Assembly (NCBI GenBank): GCA_022842065.1 | Contig: JALHQH010000019.1 | Coordinates: 140,928 to 204,927 of the forward strand | DNA length: 64,000 nt | From: Caldilineaceae bacterium | Lineage (GTDB): Bacteria; Chloroflexota; Anaerolineae; Caldilineales; Caldilineaceae | Direction of reading: 5' to 3' | Shown: piece after piece, positions 45,869 to 53,904 of the stretch | Position numbering within the stretch: the stretch's first letter is position 1 | How the letters are laid out: each line of letters opens with the position of its first letter | Translations under genes and position numbers: made by a program | The notes under the pieces: model-generated | What the model was told of the DNA's origin: nothing | Databases searched by the model: none | What the model saw: only the letters and a program-made list of their open reading frames with translations

Positions 45869-45935
45869 GACGACCTTTGGCTGACGACCTTTGGCTTCGA
45901 CAAGCTCAGCCGCCGGTCGTCAGCCAAAGGTCGTC
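45869..45935. terminator. 20-bp hairpin after hydrolase 1
   Basis: Arms 45869-45888 and 45916-45935 are exact reverse complements. The loop contains TTCGACAAGCTCAGCC, a motif that recurs in the hairpin at 52512-52564. A direct repeat CGACCTTTGGCT lies in the left part. Confidence 0.55.
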
Positions 45936-45946
45936 AGAAATTAAGT

Positions 45947-46014
45947 CAGGTGACTGTCACTGTCCACAAAATGTTTCGTCCAGCCTGATCGTTGCGGACA
46001 GTGACAGTCACCTG
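45947..46014. repeat. 19-bp inverted repeat before the HD-domain gene
   Basis: Arms 45947-45965 and 45996-46014 are exact reverse complements around a 30-nt spacer. The arm itself contains GTGACTGTCAC, a near-palindrome. It lies 37 bp before the HD gene, so it may be regulatory. Confidence 0.5.
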
Positions 46015-46050
46015 GCGCAACGTGAAACACTAGTCATCAAGGAACCGATC

Positions 46051-46590
46051 ATGATCATCGAAGAGCGCATTGCATTAGTTGAAGAGATCTTGGGCCGCTG
46101 GCAAACCGCCATCGGTGCGGATTATGTGGGGTATCAGAACCACGTCTATCGGATGTTACATTTCTGTTTTGCTTTGCACGACTGCACGCAGGCGGAGCGC
46201 GAGAAGTTGATCATTGCCGGTTGTTTTCACGATCTGGGGATCTGGACCAGTAACACCTTTGCTTACCTGCCCCCATCGATGGCACTGGCCAAAAGCTATT
46301 TGCAACAAAACCAACGAGAAGCCTGGGGTGCTGAAATCGAGCTAATGATTGCGCTGCACCACAAAATCCGCCCTTATCAGGCTGGCCACTACCCGTTAGT
46401 TGAAGTCTTTCGCAAAGGCGACCTGGTGGATTTCTCGTTGGGCCTGGTGAAATGTGGCCTACCGGCGGCGATGATCAAAAGTGTCAAAGCGCGCTTTCCC
46501 AACGCCGGGTTTCACAAGCGCCTGGTGCAGCTAGAGCTGGGCTGGTTAACCCGCCATCCAGCCAATCCATTGCCGGTCTTTAAATGGTAA
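46051..46590 (+). CDS. HD-domain phosphohydrolase-like protein
   Basis: A protein of 179 residues. The ATG at 46051 lies 7 nt after AAGGA. HD metal-site residues: His31 in YQNHVYR, His60-Asp61 in AGCFHDLGIW, and a later His pair in ALHHKIRPY. HD proteins hydrolyse nucleotides or phosphomonoesters. No partner domain is present, and the substrate is unknown. The gene lies between two hydrolase genes on the same strand, possibly one transcription unit with 46623-47450 (32-bp gap). Confidence 0.8.
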   Translation: MIIEERIALVEEILGRWQTAIGADYVGYQNHVYRMLHFCFALHDCTQAEREKLIIAGCFHDLGIWTSNTFAYLPPSMALAKSYLQQNQREAWGAEIELMIALHHKIRPYQAGHYPLVEVFRKGDLVDFSLGLVKCGLPAAMIKSVKARFPNAGFHKRLVQLELGWLTRHPANPLPVFKW

Positions 46591-46622
46591 TCTGTCATTC
46601 AACTTTCTAAAGGAGCACATCA

Positions 46623-47450
46623 ATGTCAACCAAAACGATTGTTCTGATTCATGGTCTCTCGGTCAGCAAACACAGTTGGGCCGAGTGGGTCACCCGCTAT
46701 GAAGCGCACGGCTACAAAGTGGTTACGCCAGCTTATCATCCAGGCTTGGACAAATCACTGGCGGAGTTACAGCGAAGCCCGAACGATCCGATCCTGCGCA
46801 CGATTACCTTGCCCCAAGTGACCGACCATCTCGTCAAGACGATCCAGGCGCTGGACGAAAAGCCGATCATCATGGGCCACTCCTTTGGTGGCATGTTAAT
46901 GCAGCTCATGTTGGATCGCGGGCTGGGGGTGGCGGGCGTAGCAGTGGACGGGGCACCGCCGATGGGGGTGTTACCCACCCAGTGGTCATTTTTCCGCTCC
47001 ACCTGGCCGGCGGTCAACCCGCTGATTCCAGCAAGTAAACCCTGGTTTATGACCTTCAAGCAGTTCCAATATTCCTGGACCCATACCTATCCTTTGGCGG
47101 AACAGCGCAAGGCCTATGAAGCGGTGATTGTGCCCGAATCGCGTGGACTTTACCGCAGCGCGTTGACCAGTGATGCCAAAGTGGATTGGCAGCGCCAACG
47201 GGCCCCCCTGCTGTTGATCGCCGGTGAAAAGGATCACATTATCCCCGCTGGGCTGATCCGGGCCAATTACAAACAGTATGCCAAGTCACCGGCGCTCACC
47301 GCGTACAAAGAATTTCCTGGCCAGACCCACTATACGATTGTCAGCGGCAAGGGCTGGGAAACCATTGCCGACTATGCGCTCAATTGGGCACTGCAACCAC
47401 ACGCCATCGGTGTCACGAGTACGGCACAGCGCGTGCCGGTGACAGCTTGA
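46623..47450 (+). CDS. Cytosolic alpha/beta hydrolase
   Basis: A protein of 275 residues with no signal peptide. HGLSVSKHSW forms the oxyanion loop, Ser87 sits in the nucleophile elbow GHSFGG, AGEKDHIIP supplies the acid, and GQTHY the histidine. It belongs to a different subfamily from the two secreted hydrolases beside it (cap domain about residues 120-200). Substrate unknown; esterase or lipase activity is plausible. The gene is followed by octamers and a 158-bp inverted-repeat element. Confidence 0.85.
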   Translation: MSTKTIVLIHGLSVSKHSWAEWVTRYEAHGYKVVTPAYHPGLDKSLAELQRSPNDPILRTITLPQVTDHLVKTIQALDEKPIIMGHSFGGMLMQLMLDRGLGVAGVAVDGAPPMGVLPTQWSFFRSTWPAVNPLIPASKPWFMTFKQFQYSWTHTYPLAEQRKAYEAVIVPESRGLYRSALTSDAKVDWQRQRAPLLLIAGEKDHIIPAGLIRANYKQYAKSPALTAYKEFPGQTHYTIVSGKGWETIADYALNWALQPHAIGVTSTAQRVPVTA

Positions 47451-47469
47451 AGGGTGACAGGGTGACAGG

Positions 47470-47627
47470 GTGATACTGTTGCACTATCTTACAACGGGAT
47501 TCAAATCCCGCCCTGACAACGAGAAGCCGCCGCAGCGGCTGAGAAAACGATCCTAGCCGCTGCGGCGGCTTCTCGCTGTTAGCAAGGGGTTTTAACCCCA
47601 TTTCGTAAGATAGTGCAACAGTATCAC
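47470..47627. mobile_element. MITE-like element with 23-bp perfect terminal inverted repeats
   Basis: Ends 47470-47492 and 47605-47627 are exact reverse complements beginning GTGATACTGTTGCAC. Both halves remain imperfectly complementary to the centre, including a GAGAAGCCGCCGCAGCGGCT stem. No coding capacity. A different terminal sequence from elements A and B. Confidence 0.7.
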
Positions 47628-47632
47628 ACGAT

Positions 47633-47732
47633 GACAAGAGGACAAGAGGACAAGAGGACAAGAGGACAAGAGGACAAGAGGACAAGAGGAGGACGCCCAT
47701 TCATCTGGTCATCTTGTCATCCTGTCATCACG
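47633..47732. repeat. Octamer arrays, opposed, near hydrolase paralogue 2
   Basis: Seven exact copies of GACAAGAG (47633-47688), then four reverse-oriented octamers TCATCTGG, TCATCTTG, TCATCCTG, TCATCACG (47701-47732). Two TGACAGGG units also lie before the adjacent element (47455-47470). Confidence 0.8.
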
Positions 47733-47820
47733 CATCAAGAGTACTCTCTCGTGGCCCTGTCCTCGGTGGATAAAACAAATCGGCATAAACTTTAATACCA
47801 TTCATTAAGGAGATTGAACC

Positions 47821-48615
47821 ATGTTATCACGTACAGTTGCTCGTCTGGGGTTCTGCGCACTGATCGGTGCGGTTGTTATGTTTTCAGTGGCTGCTTCTGT
47901 GTTTGCCCAAAGCACAAGTCCAACGCAGAATTTGCCCACCATTGTGTTGGTGCATGGGGCCTGGGCAGATGGTTCCAGTTGGCAAAGTGTCATCCTCCGT
48001 TTGCAGCGGGCTGGTTATCCGGTGATTGCCGTCCAGAATCCGCTTACCTCGGTGGCGGACGATGTGGCCAACACCAAAATGGTGCTCGACGCGATTGAAG
48101 GGCCGGTGATTGCAGTTGGGCACTCGTTTGGCGGGGTGGCCATCACCGGTGCCGCGGCGGACAATCCAAATGTTAAGGCGCTGGTCTACATCGCCGCCTT
48201 TGCCCCAGAAGTGGGCGAGCCAGTGGGTGCCCTGTTGGGCGAATACCCGACGGAATTGGCAACCGCCCTGGTGCCGAATGCAGCGGGCATGGTCTATCTG
48301 GATCAGGCGCGCTTTCACGAACTCTTTGCGGCGGATCTCTCGGTCAGCCGGGCCAATGTGCTGGCCGTAACACAGAAGCCGGCCTCTGCCCATACGCTGG
48401 AAGAGACAGTCGCAGCGGCGGCGTGGAAGACGATTCCGGCTTGGTACATGGTAGCCACCGAAGACAAGACTCTTAACCCAGAGATGGAGCGCTTCTTGGC
48501 CGAACGGATGGGGGCAGTAATGGTCGAGGTCACGTCGAGCCATGTGCCTTTCCTGTCACAGCCGGGCGCCGTGGTTGACCTGATCATTGAGGCGGCCGAA
48601 GCCACCGCCGAATAA
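47821..48615 (+). CDS. Secreted alpha/beta hydrolase, paralogue 2
   Basis: A protein of 264 residues with a signal peptide ending near VFAQS (residue 30) and a short mature spacer. LVHGAWADGSSW and nucleophile Ser102 in GHSFGG; the C-terminal TSSHVPFLSQPG region carries the His. Much of the chain aligns without gaps to the gene at 44965-45864, including VQNPLTS, NPNVKALVYIAAFAPE/AVGE and the DMERFL/EMERFL segment. It lacks that paralogue's acidic spacer. A tandem duplication later separated by the HD and hydrolase genes is likely. Confidence 0.85.
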   Translation: MLSRTVARLGFCALIGAVVMFSVAASVFAQSTSPTQNLPTIVLVHGAWADGSSWQSVILRLQRAGYPVIAVQNPLTSVADDVANTKMVLDAIEGPVIAVGHSFGGVAITGAAADNPNVKALVYIAAFAPEVGEPVGALLGEYPTELATALVPNAAGMVYLDQARFHELFAADLSVSRANVLAVTQKPASAHTLEETVAAAAWKTIPAWYMVATEDKTLNPEMERFLAERMGAVMVEVTSSHVPFLSQPGAVVDLIIEAAEATAE

Positions 48616-48657
48616 AGCGGAGTAGATGGAGTTGCCGCGAACGGCTGGTGACAAATT

Positions 48658-48717
48658 AGCGGTAGACGGCAATGCGCAGCAGGAGCTAGCTCCTGCTGCG
48701 CATTGCCGTCTACCGCT
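48658..48717. terminator. 60-bp perfect palindrome between convergent genes
   Basis: Bases 48658-48687 are the exact reverse complement of 48688-48717 with no spacer. It lies 42 bp past hydrolase 2 and 51 bp past the GNAT gene, so it could terminate both. Confidence 0.65.
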
Positions 48718-48768
48718 GCGACGTTTCGTTTTTGCGATCTACAGGGTCGGTGCAATGTGTGGCGACCG

Positions 48769-49236
48769 CTATGCACTTGCCGTTGGCGTCAGCCGGTAGA
48801 CAAACTCACAGCTATCTTCCTCTTCGCAGACGCCACCAGTGCTGGCATAAAGATGTTTGGCCACGATATTTTCATTCTCCGTCCCGACCCAGATCATCTC
48901 CACATCGCTCTGCCGGCAAAGGGTTTTAAGCAACTGGATCATCCCCTTGGCAATGCCTTGTTTGCGATAGGTGACCGCCACTTCAATCTCAAAGAGATAG
49001 ACCATGGAGGCATCACTCGCCAACGCGGGCATTTGGTAGGCACTGAGAAAGGCCACTGGCCGGCCACCGGCGATGGCAACGATCAGGTAATTTGTTGGGT
49101 TCGCCAGCAGGCGCTGGAGATGGGGGAGGGTTGGCTCGCGACCGTCACGCTCATCGGCCGGCATGAGATCGCGCACAACCTGGAGCGCCAGTTCCTCATC
49201 GCCTGGTTGTAGGCGGCGGATATCAACCTTCATCAT
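48769..49236 (-). CDS. GNAT acetyltransferase, AAC(3)-I-like
   Basis: A protein of 155 residues with the GNAT core: VYLFEIEVAVTYRKQGIAKGMI (acetyl-CoA loop R/QxxGxG/A as RKQGIAKG) and a C-terminal VAKHLYASTGG. The layout (LLANPTNYLIVAIAGGRPVAFLSAYQMP) resembles aminoglycoside 3-N-acetyltransferases of class I, but that alone does not show resistance activity. SD GGAGG lies just before the ATG at 49236. Single gene. Confidence 0.8.
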   Translation of the reverse strand: MMKVDIRRLQPGDEELALQVVRDLMPADERDGREPTLPHLQRLLANPTNYLIVAIAGGRPVAFLSAYQMPALASDASMVYLFEIEVAVTYRKQGIAKGMIQLLKTLCRQSDVEMIWVGTENENIVAKHLYASTGGVCEEEDSCEFVYRLTPTASA

Positions 49237-49351
49237 TCCCCTCCAAGCTCAATTTGATCCACGAAGAGAGACGATGATACACGAAGTTGGACTACGTCGC
49301 CAGTAGAAACTAAGCTTTTGTTGGTTTGGTCAGCAGCAGGTACGTTAGTGC

Positions 49352-49897
49352 TCAGGGCAAACGATTGGCCGCTTGGATGCTGGCCAACTGTTCGGCAGAA
49401 AGGCTGCCTTCCTGTAGAATCGCCAGAATGAGGTCGGTTTTGCCGTCAATATAGCGGTCGATGTCGGTGGGGAAGGTCACGGCCAAACGCTTTTTAAGAT
49501 CACCATAAGCCTGGCGGACTTCCGGGTGGGTGCGCAGATAGTCGCGCACGATCAGGTGATTTTGCAGCCCCAGGCTACCGGCGGGGCAGACATAGAGGTG
49601 ATGTTTTGGCAGTGTGTTTTGCTGCCGAAAGGCATCGCGGCCGGCAATACCCAGATCACCCTGGTGTAGATAGCCCAGCGGTTCCAGCCGTTTGACCATT
49701 TCGCCAATCAATGTCGCGTCGGGGATGACAATGTCGATATCGATGATTGGTTTGGCGGCCAGGCCGGGGACTGAAGTGCTGCCCACATGTTCGATGGTGC
49801 TGGCGATGTCTTGGACAGCCGGCCAGAGGTAGGCGCGGATCTGCTCAAAGCTTTGTGGCCACGCTGCATCGTAATCGGTGACGATAATGGTTTTCAT
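49352..49897 (-). CDS. GrpB/UPF0157-family nucleotidyltransferase-fold protein
   Basis: A protein of 181 residues. Family landmarks: VTDYDAAWPQSFEQIRAYL, IEHVGSTSVPGLAAKPIIDIDIVI (GS motif and DxD of a nucleotidyltransferase fold), and HHLYVCPAGSLGLQNHLIVRDYLRTHPE. GrpB proteins are widespread and have no firmly established reaction; some are fused to dephospho-CoA kinase. The ATG at 49897 follows GGAGACC. Confidence 0.88.
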   Translation of the reverse strand: MKTIIVTDYDAAWPQSFEQIRAYLWPAVQDIASTIEHVGSTSVPGLAAKPIIDIDIVIPDATLIGEMVKRLEPLGYLHQGDLGIAGRDAFRQQNTLPKHHLYVCPAGSLGLQNHLIVRDYLRTHPEVRQAYGDLKKRLAVTFPTDIDRYIDGKTDLILAILQEGSLSAEQLASIQAANRLP

Positions 49898-49917
49898 GGT
49901 GGTCTCCAGGCTGGAAA

Positions 49918-49966
49918 AGCCGCTGATTGAAATCAGCGGCTGGTAGGCGAAGTGCGTTGAAACGCA
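49918..49966. repeat. Two small hairpins upstream of the GrpB gene
   Basis: AGCCGCTGATT / AATCAGCGGCT (49918-49941) and GTGCGTT / AACGCAC (49952-49966). Probably an untranslated-leader structure or a terminator for the zinc-ribbon gene. Confidence 0.45.
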
Positions 49967-49992
49967 CTGACCGGTTTCGAGTGAGCCATGCG

Positions 49993-50349
49993 TTATTCGC
50001 TACGGCTATTAATGATAGTGAAGAGTCTTTGGGTTGAGGAGTAAGTATAGCGCTCACCACAATTCGTGCATATAGCATGTAAAAAACGTACCAAGCGAAA
50101 ACGCGACCGGGGATGATCCCGCATCATTTTATCAATGTGTTCGGAGTATTCCTGATCAGCTGCGACGAGTGCATCCAGCCCTAAGACATGCCCGCAGTTC
50201 GTACACCGAAAAGCCAGTGCAGCTTTGCGTTTCCGCCGCTCGTCGACTTTTGTTGCGATCAAAGCATATGGGATCAAAAGCGGTAGGGACACAATAATCC
50301 CCGCAGCAAGCAGTAGCGTTCTGAAAACCTCGAGCTTATATCTTGTCAT
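49993..50349 (-). CDS. Membrane-anchored zinc-ribbon protein
   Basis: A protein of 118 residues. The ATG at 50349 overlaps the stop of the Mrr gene by one base (TAATG), so the two are translationally coupled; a longer GTG start upstream lies inside Mrr. One N-terminal membrane segment (about residues 9-32) is followed by a basic stretch (DERRKRKAA). Two CxxC pairs (FRCTNCGH and AICTNCGERY) are about 45 residues apart and could bind one zinc. Function unknown; the coupling suggests it works with the Mrr-type nuclease. Confidence 0.65.
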   Translation of the reverse strand: MTRYKLEVFRTLLLAAGIIVSLPLLIPYALIATKVDERRKRKAALAFRCTNCGHVLGLDALVAADQEYSEHIDKMMRDHPRSRFRLVRFLHAICTNCGERYTYSSTQRLFTIINSRSE

Positions 50350-51197
50350 TATATGCCCGAAAACCACACATGATCAACGACAACCTGCTCGACCTCAACT
50401 TTCTTGGTCTGCACCCCTAACGCCAGTTCCTTGAGCTTATTGATCAACTGGTCGCCGTCGATCAGATCGATAGCGGGCGCCCCGTCGCGCGTCGCTTCTT
50501 TGACCGCATCCTTGGTAAAGTTGCCAGTAGTAATCAGCAACCCTTTATCCGCGCGCCCCACCATCGCCCCGCGAAAGTCTCTGACTTGACTAGCACTTAC
50601 CGCACCACTATAACGCTTGCACTGAAAGATCACATGAAAACTTAATAGACCACCAAGACGCATAATGCCTTTGCCGTCAATGCCACCATCGCCGCTCTGC
50701 CCAGTTACTTCGACCTGGATAAAGCCTGATTCGCGCAAGAGCCGCTGAATCAGCCGTTCAAAGGCTGCGGGGGCCAATTTGCGCAGTGTTGCTAAAAGCT
50801 CATCGCGCCAGGACAATTCGACTGTAGTTTCAGTTAACTCATTCGTGTCTACAGCAGTTTTGCGCTGTTTTAGTTCGTCTTGCACAAAGCGTTTAACCGC
50901 TAAGGTATCAACTCGTTCGAGTTGTCGCCCCTGCGCAGTTAATGCCCAAACACCACGAGCTGAGTTTTCAAGGATGCCATATTTCTTGAGATAGGTCCGC
51001 GACCATGCCAGCCGGTACTCAACCTCCGTTTGCCCACCGCGTTCGGGATCATGTAAAAGTTCGAGTTGGGCATTCGTCAATCCAACTAATTCGGTCACTT
51101 TGGTGTAGATCTCCTCGGTCGTTGCAGAGCCGCCTAGTTCACGCAAAGCCTGCAGCGTGGGGTTCATCAACTGATCATACGTTGGGACTTTGGTCAT
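50349..51197 (-). CDS. mrr: Mrr-family (type IV restriction-like) endonuclease
   Basis: A protein of 282 residues. N-terminal winged-helix Mrr_N domain (about 5-95, YDQLMNPTLQALRELGG...WALTAQG). C-terminal PD-(D/E)XK catalytic domain with Glu147 (FERLIQRLL), Asp174 in GDGGIDGKG and Gln192-Cys-Lys194 in FQCKRY. This is the standard Mrr active site. Mrr enzymes cut modified foreign DNA or act in stress responses. No methylase gene is near, in line with type IV systems. Co-translated with the zinc-ribbon gene. Confidence 0.9.
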   Translation of the reverse strand: MTKVPTYDQLMNPTLQALRELGGSATTEEIYTKVTELVGLTNAQLELLHDPERGGQTEVEYRLAWSRTYLKKYGILENSARGVWALTAQGRQLERVDTLAVKRFVQDELKQRKTAVDTNELTETTVELSWRDELLATLRKLAPAAFERLIQRLLRESGFIQVEVTGQSGDGGIDGKGIMRLGGLLSFHVIFQCKRYSGAVSASQVRDFRGAMVGRADKGLLITTGNFTKDAVKEATRDGAPAIDLIDGDQLINKLKELALGVQTKKVEVEQVVVDHVWFSGI

Positions 51198-51317
51198 GGG
51201 GACAGTACCCGATTCGATTATGCATGATATGGCAGCAACAACAAGGCAGCGAGGAAAGCTAGATGGATTAAATTGTAAGGCGAAATGCAGGGGTTGTCAA
51301 CTGATAAGGTAGAGCAG

Positions 51318-51896
51318 TTATTTCACCTTCGGCATCACCCCACCCGTCCGCGCCATATACGCTCGGTATTGCTCGCCAAAAGTCGCCAGCATCATCTTTT
51401 CTTCGGCGCGCACGCGCAGGAGGTAAAAGGGGATAAAGATGAGTAGATCGAGTGGCCCGGCCAGCCAATTGTGCAGCAATAAGCTTTGTGCGATCACCCA
51501 AACCCACTGGCTGGCGTACATGGGGTGCCGGATGTAACGATAGATGCCGTCCGTGATCAGGGTATGGCCGGCGTAGATCTCCAGTGAGGGTGACCAGTTG
51601 GCTTTCAGGTCGGTATGGGCGCGGGCAAAGAGGAAGAGGGCAGCGACCAACAGGACTACTCCCAACCAGCCCAGCCAATCCGGTAACGTGTAGTCGGCAA
51701 AAGCCAACCAGTCCATCACCGAGTAGATCAGCGGCATGATGAACATGCCCAGCAACAATAAGAAGAGTAGCACATTTTCGGTGGTTGACACGTGCTGTTC
51801 ACTGCGGGCGGCTGTTTTCCGGCTTTTCTGATAGGGGGCGCGAATGATGATCTCGGCGACGATGCCAAGCCAATAGATGATGGTAAAGAGACGCAT
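51318..51896 (-). CDS. Isoprenylcysteine carboxyl methyltransferase-like (ICMT/PEMT family) membrane protein
   Basis: A protein of 192 residues with about five membrane segments. The conserved C-terminal signature of the family is present: GIYRYIRHPMYAS (SAM-binding RHPxY) and RAEEKMMLATFGEQYRAYMART (EExxL...GxxYxxY). In bacteria such proteins methylate lipids or small molecules; the true substrate is unknown. It is 3 bp from the preceding P-loop gene on the same strand, so they form a two-gene unit. Confidence 0.88.
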   Translation of the reverse strand: MRLFTIIYWLGIVAEIIIRAPYQKSRKTAARSEQHVSTTENVLLFLLLLGMFIMPLIYSVMDWLAFADYTLPDWLGWLGVVLLVAALFLFARAHTDLKANWSPSLEIYAGHTLITDGIYRYIRHPMYASQWVWVIAQSLLLHNWLAGPLDLLIFIPFYLLRVRAEEKMMLATFGEQYRAYMARTGGVMPKVK

Positions 51897-51899
51897 AAG

Positions 51900-52466
51900 T
51901 TACCTCAAAGAAAATGTCGCTTCGACAAACGCAACTACCTGCTCCAACGTCTGGGTAAAGTCGGCGGAGCTGTCAAAATAAGGAAAGTCATAGATCTGGC
52001 ATTCGGTTTGCAGATATTGGCTGAACGCGATCTCACGCGCAATGATTTGCAACAACGCTGGATCGGCAACAGTCCGGGGCCACTCATTCAGCGAAACAGG
52101 ATACGCACGCAGGTCAGCAAGTTTTTGGGCAGGGGTAATGGTCGCATAGCCGAGAAAACAGGCCGCGACCTGCGTCCCATACTGTTCGCGCAACCCAGCC
52201 ACATTTTGGGGCAGCAGTTCGCCCTCGATCACATAGGGTAACGCCTCGCCGATTAGGTTGTGACTCATTTCGCGCACCAAAGGCCACAAGCGTGTCGCTA
52301 CTACCAGCGCACCGGCATCAGGATCAATCGCAAGTTCGGGCATGCCACGCGTCAGCCCCATCTTGAGCACATCTAGGCTCAAGTAGGGCAGGCGGTGTTG
52401 GCAAAGCAAGCGGCGCGTCAGTAACCCTTTACCCGTACGGGCCGCGCCACCAAGAAACAGTAGCAT
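51900..52466 (-). CDS. P-loop NTPase, small-molecule kinase-like
   Basis: A protein of 188 residues. The start is ATG at 52466, after AAGGA; an in-frame TTG lies one codon earlier. Walker A is GGAARTGKGLL near residue 8. The size and the all-in-one layout resemble 2-phosphoglycerate-kinase or shikimate/adenylate-kinase-like proteins, but no lid signature is clear. Followed 3 bp later by the ICMT-like gene. Substrate unknown. Confidence 0.65.
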   Translation of the reverse strand: MLLFLGGAARTGKGLLTRRLLCQHRLPYLSLDVLKMGLTRGMPELAIDPDAGALVVATRLWPLVREMSHNLIGEALPYVIEGELLPQNVAGLREQYGTQVAACFLGYATITPAQKLADLRAYPVSLNEWPRTVADPALLQIIAREIAFSQYLQTECQIYDFPYFDSSADFTQTLEQVVAFVEATFSLR

Positions 52467-52511
52467 CAATGATCCTTGTTGATCAACGAAGAGACACGAA
52501 AACGTCGATTT

Positions 52512-52564
52512 GCGTAGGCTGAGCTTGTCGAAGCCGCTTCGGCTTCGACAAGCTCAGCCTACGC
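52512..52564. terminator. 25-bp perfect hairpin after the mandelate-racemase-family gene
   Basis: Arms 52512-52536 and 52540-52564 are exact reverse complements with loop CTT. Each arm contains GGCTTCGACAAGCTCAGCC or its inverse. It lies 5 bp past the stop at 52569 on the minus strand. Confidence 0.65.
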
Positions 52565-52568
52565 GTGA

Positions 52569-53741
52569 TTACCAGTTCGTGTGGCTCCCGTCCGGCTTGT
52601 GGAAATGGGGCATGTCGGTGAGGGAATGGGGGTGCGCGGCGACCGCGTCTTCATCGAACTCGACGCCCAGCCCTGGCCGGGTGGGCAGGGGGAAGGAGGC
52701 CCCGTTGCGTTCGAGTTGCACGGGGAAGAGATCCGGCGCACTCTCGTTAATGGTGGGGTTGATCTCGACCCAAGCGAAGTTATTGGTGGCAAAACAGAGA
52801 TGAATCGTCGCCGCCGTGCAGACCGCGCCCAGTGGGTTGTGCGGCATAATGTCGATATAGTGCGCCTCGCTCCAACCGGCGACCTTGCGCGCTTCGGTCA
52901 ACCCGCCGATGTTGCAGACATCCAGCCGCGTGAAATTGGTCAAGCCCTGTTCAATATAGGGGCGCGCCTGCCATTTGCTCGACCACTCTTCGCCAATGGC
53001 AAAGGGGACTCCCGTCATCTGGCGCAAGGCAGCGTATGCTTCCGGCGTCTCGTCGCGGATTGGTTCTTCGAGGAAGGCCATCGAACCGACCGGGGCCTGT
53101 TGACAGAACGCAGCGGCTTCGGCCACGCTCAGACGATGATGGTACTCCACCCCCAGCGGAATCGACTTGTGGAGTTTGGCGCGCAGTTCGGTGAGGATCT
53201 CGACGGTTTCGGCAATCGAGGCACGCGGCTCAAACATGTTCTTGGCATCGGGATCGGCGGCATGGAGCGCCTTGGCCCAACCGGGAATCGGGGTTGTCGC
53301 GCCCAGGCGCAGACAGGGCCAGCCGGCGTCGATATAATCCTGACATTTGGCCAGACAATCCGGGTCATTCATCGAGATGGTGGGGAAGCCAAAGACATGT
53401 TCGCGACAGGCACCGCCCAGCAGTTGATAGACCGGCACCCCCAGCTTTTTGCCCATAATGTCCCACAGCGCAATATCGATGGCGCTAATTGCGCCGGTGA
53501 GGACGCGGCCGCCTTCGTGATAATTGCTGCGGTAACACTTTTGCCAGATGTGCTCAATGCGCGTGGGGTCCATGCCGATTAGAAAGCGGCTAAAATGTTT
53601 GACCGCTTCGGCTTCGGCCAGTTCGCGTGAAGAACAGCCGCCTTCGCCCAACCCATAGATCCCTTCGTCGGTCTCGACTTTGACGACAAAGATGTCGCGG
53701 GCGGCTTTGAGGGGATAGGTTTTGATCTCGGTAATTTTCAT
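52569..53741 (-). CDS. Mandelate racemase/muconate lactonizing-family dehydratase
   Basis: An enolase-superfamily enzyme of 390 residues. The capping domain starts MKITEIKTYPLKAARDIFVVKVETDEGIYGLGEGG. Barrel features include LRLGATTPIPGW, LEEPIRDE (metal Glu), AIGEEWSSKWQ and DIMPHNPLGAVCTAA (catalytic His). This pattern is closest to the D-galactonate/mannonate dehydratase group (DgoD/ManD-like): an acid-sugar dehydratase using Mg2+. No sugar-acid transporter or kinase is adjacent, so the substrate is open. ATG at 53741. Confidence 0.9.
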   Translation of the reverse strand: MKITEIKTYPLKAARDIFVVKVETDEGIYGLGEGGCSSRELAEAEAVKHFSRFLIGMDPTRIEHIWQKCYRSNYHEGGRVLTGAISAIDIALWDIMGKKLGVPVYQLLGGACREHVFGFPTISMNDPDCLAKCQDYIDAGWPCLRLGATTPIPGWAKALHAADPDAKNMFEPRASIAETVEILTELRAKLHKSIPLGVEYHHRLSVAEAAAFCQQAPVGSMAFLEEPIRDETPEAYAALRQMTGVPFAIGEEWSSKWQARPYIEQGLTNFTRLDVCNIGGLTEARKVAGWSEAHYIDIMPHNPLGAVCTAATIHLCFATNNFAWVEINPTINESAPDLFPVQLERNGASFPLPTRPGLGVEFDEDAVAAHPHSLTDMPHFHKPDGSHTNW

Positions 53742-53904
53742 TTTACGGCTCTTTCATTCCTTGATTTGTTTGTGGTGGGTGATGGGTGGATGCATACCGT
53801 TTAGTAACAAAGCATACCATCAGAAGGGGGCAGCGACAAACGTTCAAAAATGGTCACCACAGCGGGCTGATATGACGAAGAACAAACGCAATACGTACAA
53901 TGCG

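Noticed and set aside
47633..47688. CRISPR or coding repeat
   Set aside because: A simple octamer microsatellite without spacers; frames through it lack starts.
48769..49236. Aminoglycoside resistance gene
   Set aside because: The fold resembles AAC(3)-I but substrate residues cannot be judged; annotated only as a GNAT enzyme.
52581..53582. 333-codon frame opposite the mandelate-racemase-family gene
   Set aside because: Antisense shadow of a well-supported enzyme with conserved motifs.
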